Shown here: piece after piece, positions 4,780 through 10,839 of the stretch
Numbering within the stretch: position 1 is the stretch's first letter
Layout of the letters: every line of letters starts with the position of its first letter
Assembly: GCA_001800945.1 (NCBI GenBank)
Contig: MGWJ01000002.1
Location: forward strand, 1-10,839
Source: Flavobacteria bacterium RIFCSPLOWO2_12_FULL_31_7
GTDB taxonomy: Bacteria > Bacteroidota > Bacteroidia > Flavobacteriales > Flavobacteriaceae
DNA: 10,839 nt
Reading direction: 5' to 3'
Position numbers and translations under genes: made by a program
The notes under the pieces: model-generated
Databases searched by the model: none
Told to the model about the DNA's origin: nothing
Seen by the model: only the letters and a program-made list of their open reading frames with translations

Positions 4780-6080
4780 TTTTTTCTCAATGATTCTAAA
4801 AAGTCCACCACTAAATTATGTGAAGCTGTTTTGTCTTCAAAATATGCAATTACAATTTGCTTTTCTTCTTTTGTGGCTTGGTGTTGGTTTAAAATATTGT
4901 TCAAGTGCATTTTCATGTGCCCTTGTTGAATTCCGGATGTAGTTAACGAGCGTAATGCTGCGAAATTTTGAGCTAATCCGGCAACGGCAACGATTTCCAT
5001 TAATTCAGTAGCTGATGGATTTCCTAACATTTCTAAAGAAAATTTTACTAATGGATGCAAATTCGTTAATCCGCCAACGGTTCCTAAAGCTAAAGGCACG
5101 TCTAACCAAAATGTAAAAATTCCGTTTTCAATTTTAGCGTGTGATAAACTGGTATATTTTCCGTCTTTACTTGCATAAGCGTGAACACCTGCTTCTACTG
5201 CTCTGAAATCATTTCCAGTTGCTAAAACCACTGCATCAATTCCGTTCATGATGCCTTTGTTGTGTGTTACAGCTCGGTAAGGCTCAACTTCCGCAATTTT
5301 CACAGCTGTTAAAAACTTTTCTGCAAATTCTGTTGCAGTTATATTTTTGTCTTCATTTAATTCTGAAACTGGACAAGAAACTTCCGCACGAACTACACAA
5401 TTCGGCACAAAATTACTTAAAATACTCATTACAATTTGAATGGAATGAATTCCGAAATCTTCTGATTTATTTTTGAACGTTTTTGCAAATTGTTCTAAAC
5501 ACGAATTGATAAAATTCGCACCCATACTATCTTTCGTTTGGAAAGTTGTATGCAATTGGTAGTAATTTTCTAAAGCGTCTGTTTTGTCCACTAATTGAAT
5601 ATCAGAAATTCCGCCACCACGCTTTTGCATGTTTTTGGTAATATCTTCTGTTTCTGAAAGCAAAAATGGCTTTACGAAATTAAAATATTCGATTAGTTTT
5701 TGCTTATCACCTTCATACATAAAATGAACTTGACCAATTTTTTCAGTACCTAAAATAGTTGTTTTGAATCCGCCACGAGCGCCCCAAAATTTAGCAGCTT
5801 TACTTGCGGCAGCCACCACTGAACTTTCTTCAATGACAAAAGGAATCGTATAATTTTTTCCGTTGATAGTGAAATTTGGTGCTACACCTAATGGTAGATA
5901 GAAATTGGTTAGTGTGTTTTCTATAAACTCATCGTGCAATTTTTGAAGTGCTTCATCTGAATTTTTATATTGATGTAAAACCTCTATAGCTTGTTTCGGA
6001 TTAGCGAAATGATTTTGGGCAATCCAATTTATTTTTTCTTCTTTCGTTAGTTTTGAAAAACCTATTTTATTTTGAGTCAT
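4776..6080 (-). CDS. Hydroxymethylglutaryl-CoA reductase, class II (degradative type)
   Basis: A 434-residue enzyme catalysing reduction of HMG-CoA to mevalonate (or the reverse) with NAD(P)H. The class II length and all catalytic landmarks are present: the glutamate in EESSVVAAAS (84-93, Glu84/85), the lysine in HNKGIMNGIDAVV (K275), the aspartate in TGNDFRAVEAGVHAYA (D291) and the histidine in GIQQGHMKMH (H388), matching E83, K267, D283 and H381 of the Pseudomonas mevalonii enzyme. LGTVGGLTNLHP (332-343) is also typical. Despite the 'degradative' family label, in flavobacteria this form is thought to feed the biosynthetic mevalonate pathway, which fits the GHMP kinase downstream. The frame is open to a TTG at 6101, but ATG at 6080 is chosen because it follows a promoter-like TACCTTTG at a normal distance. 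The stop codon lies in repeat copy 3. Confidence 0.95.
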   Translation of the reverse strand: MTQNKIGFSKLTKEEKINWIAQNHFANPKQAIEVLHQYKNSDEALQKLHDEFIENTLTNFYLPLGVAPNFTINGKNYTIPFVIEESSVVAAASKAAKFWGARGGFKTTILGTEKIGQVHFMYEGDKQKLIEYFNFVKPFLLSETEDITKNMQKRGGGISDIQLVDKTDALENYYQLHTTFQTKDSMGANFINSCLEQFAKTFKNKSEDFGIHSIQIVMSILSNFVPNCVVRAEVSCPVSELNEDKNITATEFAEKFLTAVKIAEVEPYRAVTHNKGIMNGIDAVVLATGNDFRAVEAGVHAYASKDGKYTSLSHAKIENGIFTFWLDVPLALGTVGGLTNLHPLVKFSLEMLGNPSATELMEIVAVAGLAQNFAALRSLTTSGIQQGHMKMHLNNILNQHQATKEEKQIVIAYFEDKTASHNLVVDFLESLRKN

Positions 6081-6098
6081 TAGTATCGTATTGATTTG

Positions 6099-6124
6099 CA
6101 AAGGTAATAAAAGTTAGTTTCAAA
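6099..6124 (-). promoter_or_regulatory. Promoter candidate for HMG-CoA reductase
   Basis: On the minus strand a perfect Bacteroidota -7 element TACCTTTG (6106-6099, followed by CAAA) lies 18 bases before the ATG at 6080. A TTTG (6124-6121) sits upstream with only 14 bases between, shorter than the usual 17-23, so the -33 assignment is weak. The site overlaps the stop codon of the histidine kinase gene, implying that HMG-CoA reductase has its own start of transcription rather than depending on the kinase message. Confidence 0.55.
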
Positions 6125-9100
6125 GTGTTTTAATCCATTTTAAAAGTTTCGTATCAAAAAGTTCTTTATCCAATGGTTTTACCACGAAATCAACCATTCC
6201 AATTTCTAAACATTTTTCTCTCTCACCTGTAAAAATTCCGGCCGTTAAAGCAATTATAATCGCTTTTGGATTCATTTGTAAAATTTCTTCTGCCGCTTCA
6301 TATCCGTTTTTAACAGGCATTTGGATGTCCATTAAAGTCAGTTGTGGTTTTTGCTTCGCATATTTCTGAATAGCTTCTTCCCCATTTTCCGCTTCAATAA
6401 TCATCGCGTTTTTAAATTGTTTTAAAATTAAAGTCTTGGTTAACAACATGTTGATTTTATTGTCTTCCACAATTAAAATTTTAATTTTCTTGTCGTTTTT
6501 AGCTTCTATATTTTTATCTGAAAGAATACGTTCAACTGGATTTATATCTTTTAAGTTATTCAATTCTTTTTGTAATGCATCAATTTTAAAAGGTTTTAGT
6601 AAGATTTTAATTTTCTCATTTAGTAAGTTCTCTACATTACTAGAAATGATTGGTTGCATAATGTACAGAAAGAAATTATCTGTTTTTTGCGCCAATAAAA
6701 TCTGTTGCCATTGCGTTTCAGACAAAGAATGATAATCTACAAAAAGGGCATCATTATCGTTTAAATAAATGTCTTTAAATTTATTATGATAAGTACTATT
6801 GATTCCGTAAACGTTTAATAAATCATTTAAAATAGTCCCTGCTTTTTCATTACTATCTATAACTAAAGCATTTTCTATAATTTTATTTTGAAGTTTGTTA
6901 TGTGTTTTACAGAATTTTGCATCAATGATGATTTCGAAATTAAAATTACTTCCTTTACCTATTTCACTTTCAATAACCAATTTCGACCCCATTAAACTTA
7001 GTAATCTGTTGGTAATAGAAAGTCCTAAACCAGTTCCACCGTAATTTCTGGTTGTAGAGGAATCTTCTTGTGAAAAGGCGTCTAAAATTTTAGACTTGTT
7101 TTCATTTTTAATTCCAATTCCGGTGTCGATAATTTCAAATTTTAAAATTGTTTTATTGCCTTTTTTACCTTGATTAGAGATGATTAATTCAATTTGTCCT
7201 TCATGTGTAAACTTAACAGCATTACTTAATAAGTTGATTAAAATTTGCTTGATTCTGATATCATCTACCACCACATCACAAGGCACATCATTTTTAATAT
7301 CAACAATTATTTCTAAGTTTTTCACGTTTGCATTAAACTTAATTAAGTCGATGGCTTGATAAACAATTCGATATAATTTGGTTTTCTTTAAATCTAAAAC
7401 TAGTTTACCAGCTTCAATTTTTGAAATATCTAAAATGTCATTAACGATATCTAAAAGTGATTCTGCAGATTGGTTAACTGTTAGTAAATATTCTTTTTGA
7501 AGCAAATCTATATCCGTATTTAGCAACAACTGACTGAAACCGATGATTCCGTTTAAAGGCGTTCGGATTTCGTGACTCATGTTCGCTAAAAACTCCGATT
7601 TCGATTTGTTTGAAGATTCTGCTAATTCTTTGGCAATTACGGCTTTTTCGGCTTGTTTTCTTTCTGTGATATCAATTAATACCCCTTCTAAATATTCTAC
7701 TTTCCCATCTTTCAAAATTCCTTCTCCGTATTCTTCAACCCAGACAATTTTACCGTCTTTTCGGATAATTCTACAAGTAACTTTATATGGTTTTTTCTCT
7801 TTTAAAGCTTGTTGAATAATTTTTATGGCATTTTTTTTATCGTCAGGATGATATAGATTATAAATATGGAAATCGGTATTAAGAATTTCTAGTTTGTTAT
7901 ATCCTGTTAAAACTTCAATTTCGTCATTAATAAAAATGATATTTCTATCCTCGTCGGCTTTAATTAAATAAACAGTTGCTGGAATATTGTTGGCTAAAAG
8001 TTTAAATTTTTCTTCACTTTCTTTAAGAATTTTTTCGTTTTTAATTTTAATTAAGGTCGAAGAAATATTGTTGGCTAAAATTTGAAGAGTATTTACTTCT
8101 TCATCGGTCCATTCTCTTTCTACCTTTTTATCATCGAAACCAATTAAACCAATTAGGAAATCATCTTTAAAAATTGGAATAATTAATTTAGATTTGATTC
8201 CGTTATCTTTTAAAAACTTATACATTACGCCTGTTTCGCCTTTTCTTTCGATTTTTGAAACTAAGGCTTTATAAGGTTTGTTGGCTAAAATCGTATCAAT
8301 AAATTCAGGATAAAAACTATGTGGAACGTTTTGATACAAAGGATCATTAACTTCAAAAGCATTGTTTTCTACTTTCCATTCAAACTTGTGACTTAACAAG
8401 TTATTTTCGTCATTTTCGTAATAGTAAAAACGGTCCGCTTTGATGACTTCACCAATAAAATTATTTGCATTTTTAAATACTTGTAAGATATCATTACTGG
8501 CTAATAAATGTTCTGTAAACTTGGTAATTTCAAGTAAAATCTCACTTTTATAAATCGCTTGTTTTTCTAAAACTTTTCTGTTGAATGATTCAATGGAAAT
8601 GGCAATAATATCAGAAATTGTTCTGGCAAAATTAACTTCATCATCATCCCATTCATATTCATTAGTTGTAGTTTCAAAGCAAACTACACCTTGTAATTCT
8701 CCTTGAAGATAAATTGGAAAATCTAAAAGTGATTTTATATTGAACTTATTCGCATATTCTTTAATGAAGAAAGATTCTTGTGGAAATTTTTCAAACGAAT
8801 TAATTTCAACATAAGTTTGATCATTCAACGCTTCGAAATATTCTGTAGAGTCTTTTTTGAAAATAGTAAACTCCTGATGTGGTGTAATTTCATCATTATC
8901 TAAAATACATTTCAGAACAATTTTATCGGAATAATTTTCCCAATAACTTAAAGAATCCACACGAATACTTTTGTAAGTTTCTTTGAAAATTTCTGTAATT
9001 ATTAAATCAATTGATGTTTGATCTGAGAAATCTCTTGTACTTAACACATTTAGCGTTTTGTTGAAGTTTTCTAGTTTTAATTTTCGAATATTTTCAAGTT

Positions 9101-10839
9101 TTTCGATTTCTTTTATTTTGGTAACATCTCTTACAATAGCAGAAAAACCGATGATTTTATTGTGTTCTGTTTTTTTAATACTGACTTTTTGTGAAAACCA
9201 AAAAATCTCGTTTTTCAAATTTCTAATAGGGAAATCTAAAATATCAAATTCGGTTTGATCTTCTGAAATATTACTATAAAAATCAACCACTCTTTGCTTA
9301 TCTTCTTCTAAAATTAAATCAGTAAAATGTGTTCCAATGATATCCTCGTTCTTACAACCTAGCGTTTTTAGTCCGAAGGGATTAATAAAAGTGAAATTTC
9401 CGTATTTATCAATTTCATAAATAATATCAGAAGCAAATTGAACTAAATTCTGATATTGTTTTTCCACCTCAACTTTCTCCGTAATATCATAACCAGAAGC
9501 AATAAAAAGATTATCTCCGTATTTGGCATCACTCCATTGAATGTATTTTGTTTCTCCCAATTTTGTTTTTACTTTTCTAACAAAAATAGAATTCGGTTTA
9601 AAAATATCATTGTAATCTATTTCTTTAAAATCTTCATCGCCAGTTAAACGCCAAAATTGTTTGTTTAGCACTTCATCTGGCCTGTAACCTAATATTTTGG
9701 TAATAGAATCACTACAGAATTTTACATTGCCTAAATTATCACAAGCCAAAGTAATACTATTAGATTGATTGATGATATTATTAGTAAAAATCAACTTATC
9801 GTTTGCATTAAGTAAATAAGAACGTCTTGAAAAATTAATGATTAAAATAATAACATTGGCAATAATTATAACAAAATAAACTTCTCTATTGGCTTTTAGG
9901 TTTAAAAATAAAATTAACAAGGCTATTAAAATTAATGCCGAGAAAATAATGTAGGTTTTAAATTTATCGAATACGTTGTATGCAAAAAACAAGATTAATA
10001 AGAATTCTGCAGTAACATATAACGGAACGGTATTTAGCATTAAATTTTGAAAACAAATGGCCACTAACAATATGAAATAAGAAATGAAAATGTATTTCAG
10101 ATTTTGTAAAACGAAGTTGTAGGTAGATAAAAAATAAAGCAACAAACAGGAAGAACCAAAAATAATTCTGGTAATCAGTTGGTTTTCATTAATTATTTTC
10201 AAGTAAATATAAAATACGCCGGTTACGATAACAATAATACCGAAGTACAGCAAGTAGTTTCTTTTGTATTCTATAAAATTATTATCGGAAAGAGATTTGA
10301 CATATTCTTTATTAAACTTTAGTGATTTTTGGAAAGTAAAATTTAAAATTCCACCAAAAATTAAGGCTAAAATAGAAAAAAACCACCATGAACCATAAAA
10401 AGGTTCTTTGATAGAAAAAGGATGCGTTGTAATAAGTCCTTTACTGTTTGAAAACACATCTACTTCTCTGATCTTTAAAATATAATAACCCGAAGACAGA
10501 TTGCTAAATGAGATTTCATTATTCGATTGTGGTTTACTCCATTGTTTATTGTAGTTTTCTAGTTTATACGAATAGTATATTTTTTTGTTTATTTCGCTGG
10601 TAGATTGACCTAATTTGAATGTCAAGAAATTTTGATTACTTTCAAATTGGTGGTTCTTTTCTGGAACATTATACCATAAATTATTAGATACAAACTCATC
10701 ATTAAAAATAGACAATGAAGTAATTTTTAAACTGTTTTTTTCAGCTGCCTTTGGGTAAACATAAGTGATATATTTATATAAACCCTTTACAGTACCAAAA
10801 TACACATTACCATATTTCTCAACATTTCCCGAATTAAAA
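6120..10839 (-). CDS. Large hybrid sensor histidine kinase, propeller/Y_Y_Y type, 5' end outside window
   Basis: The frame is open through the right edge: 11 residues (FNSGNVEKYGN) precede the GTG at 10805, and GNVYFGTVKGLYKY is the end of a Reg_prop beta-propeller repeat, so 10805 is not a start. Counting from that GTG codon: Y_Y_Y domain about 60-133 (YSYKLENYNKQWS, LSSGYYILKIREVD); seven likely membrane helices (about 138-157, 184-203, 211-229, 236-253, 263-279, 285-302, 308-325); PAS about 343-445 and 450-567; GAF-like about 588-741 and 755-921; PAS 928-1050; HisKA with SHEIRTPLNG and phospho-accepting H1078; HATPase with N box NLLSNAVKFT, DTGIGI and GGTGLGL; a degenerate receiver about 1310-1417; and an intact receiver 1442-1561 (E1447/D1448, D1493, T1521, K1543). 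The input would be a periplasmic ligand plus cytoplasmic PAS/GAF signals. There is no AraC-type DNA-binding domain, so output goes through phosphotransfer to another protein. The signal sensed is unknown. Confidence 0.93.
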   Translation of the reverse strand, partial: FNSGNVEKYGNVYFGTVKGLYKYITYVYPKAAEKNSLKITSLSIFNDEFVSNNLWYNVPEKNHQFESNQNFLTFKLGQSTSEINKKIYYSYKLENYNKQWSKPQSNNEISFSNLSSGYYILKIREVDVFSNSKGLITTHPFSIKEPFYGSWWFFSILALIFGGILNFTFQKSLKFNKEYVKSLSDNNFIEYKRNYLLYFGIIVIVTGVFYIYLKIINENQLITRIIFGSSCLLLYFLSTYNFVLQNLKYIFISYFILLVAICFQNLMLNTVPLYVTAEFLLILFFAYNVFDKFKTYIIFSALILIALLILFLNLKANREVYFVIIIANVIILIINFSRRSYLLNANDKLIFTNNIINQSNSITLACDNLGNVKFCSDSITKILGYRPDEVLNKQFWRLTGDEDFKEIDYNDIFKPNSIFVRKVKTKLGETKYIQWSDAKYGDNLFIASGYDITEKVEVEKQYQNLVQFASDIIYEIDKYGNFTFINPFGLKTLGCKNEDIIGTHFTDLILEEDKQRVVDFYSNISEDQTEFDILDFPIRNLKNEIFWFSQKVSIKKTEHNKIIGFSAIVRDVTKIKEIEKLENIRKLKLENFNKTLNVLSTRDFSDQTSIDLIITEIFKETYKSIRVDSLSYWENYSDKIVLKCILDNDEITPHQEFTIFKKDSTEYFEALNDQTYVEINSFEKFPQESFFIKEYANKFNIKSLLDFPIYLQGELQGVVCFETTTNEYEWDDDEVNFARTISDIIAISIESFNRKVLEKQAIYKSEILLEITKFTEHLLASNDILQVFKNANNFIGEVIKADRFYYYENDENNLLSHKFEWKVENNAFEVNDPLYQNVPHSFYPEFIDTILANKPYKALVSKIERKGETGVMYKFLKDNGIKSKLIIPIFKDDFLIGLIGFDDKKVEREWTDEEVNTLQILANNISSTLIKIKNEKILKESEEKFKLLANNIPATVYLIKADEDRNIIFINDEIEVLTGYNKLEILNTDFHIYNLYHPDDKKNAIKIIQQALKEKKPYKVTCRIIRKDGKIVWVEEYGEGILKDGKVEYLEGVLIDITERKQAEKAVIAKELAESSNKSKSEFLANMSHEIRTPLNGIIGFSQLLLNTDIDLLQKEYLLTVNQSAESLLDIVNDILDISKIEAGKLVLDLKKTKLYRIVYQAIDLIKFNANVKNLEIIVDIKNDVPCDVVVDDIRIKQILINLLSNAVKFTHEGQIELIISNQGKKGNKTILKFEIIDTGIGIKNENKSKILDAFSQEDSSTTRNYGGTGLGLSITNRLLSLMGSKLVIESEIGKGSNFNFEIIIDAKFCKTHNKLQNKIIENALVIDSNEKAGTILNDLLNVYGINSTYHNKFKDIYLNDNDALFVDYHSLSETQWQQILLAQKTDNFFLYIMQPIISSNVENLLNEKIKILLKPFKIDALQKELNNLKDINPVERILSDKNIEAKNDKKIKILIVEDNKINMLLTKTLILKQFKNAMIIEAENGEEAIQKYAKQKPQLTLMDIQMPVKNGYEAAEEILQMNPKAIIIALTAGIFTGEREKCLEIGMVDFVVKPLDKELFDTKLLKWIKTL

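Noticed and set aside
6081..6101. TTG start adding seven residues to HMG-CoA reductase.
   Set aside because: It would start at the -7 element TACCTTTG; ATG 6080 lies 18 bases downstream and gives the normal N-terminus.
10803..10805. GTG as start codon of the sensor kinase.
   Set aside because: The frame continues to the window edge and the residues on both sides of it form one beta-propeller repeat, so the codon is an internal valine.
6120..10839. Classical hybrid two-component regulator (HTCS) of polysaccharide utilisation.
   Set aside because: The propeller and Y_Y_Y parts fit, but the protein ends at the receiver with no AraC-type domain, and no SusC/SusD or glycoside hydrolase gene is nearby.

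Overview
This AT-rich window reads as a chromosomal segment of a member of the Bacteroidota, most likely a Flavobacteriaceae species close to Flavobacterium. This is an inference from three things. The base composition and codon use are low-GC. The promoter-like sites follow the Bacteroidota TTTG / TAnnTTTG pattern (a perfect TACCTTTG lies before the HMG-CoA reductase start). The gene families are typical of the group: a 'GYDIA' GHMP kinase next to class II HMG-CoA reductase, a DUF6265 protein whose signal peptide ends in FSQ, and a propeller/Y_Y_Y sensor kinase. I see no rRNA, tRNA, CRISPR array, transposase or phage gene.

Layout. (1) 1-1201, minus strand: two tandem, nearly identical short single-stranded-DNA-binding protein genes and an HRDC-domain gene, closed by a strong intrinsic terminator at 14-52. 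This looks like one DNA-maintenance transcription unit. (2) 1202-1483: divergent intergenic region with a good promoter for the plus-strand genes. (3) 1484-3183, plus strand: a secreted DUF6265 protein, a small four-cysteine zinc-ribbon-like protein and a YeeZ-like NAD(P)-binding epimerase/dehydratase relative, packed as an operon. (4) 3175-6080, minus strand: a mevalonate-pathway locus made of class II HMG-CoA reductase and a GYDIA-type GHMP kinase, with a GxxExxY (PD-(D/E)XK-like) gene between them. (5) 6120 to the right edge, minus strand: the C-terminal ~1570 residues of a very large hybrid sensor histidine kinase, whose N-terminus lies outside the window.

The least ordinary part is 4093-4780. 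A 20-base repeat, itself two tandem copies of a 9-base unit CATATAAGY, occurs three times. Two direct copies bracket the GxxExxY gene like the edges of an inserted cassette. The third is inverted and contains both candidate start codons of the GHMP kinase, so the transcript could fold a long hairpin over that start. Single copies of the same unit also sit at the start codons of the GxxExxY gene and, about 2 kb away, the zinc-ribbon gene. This points to an intergenic repeat family with possible mobility or regulatory effect. That is a hypothesis; the repeats themselves are directly visible.
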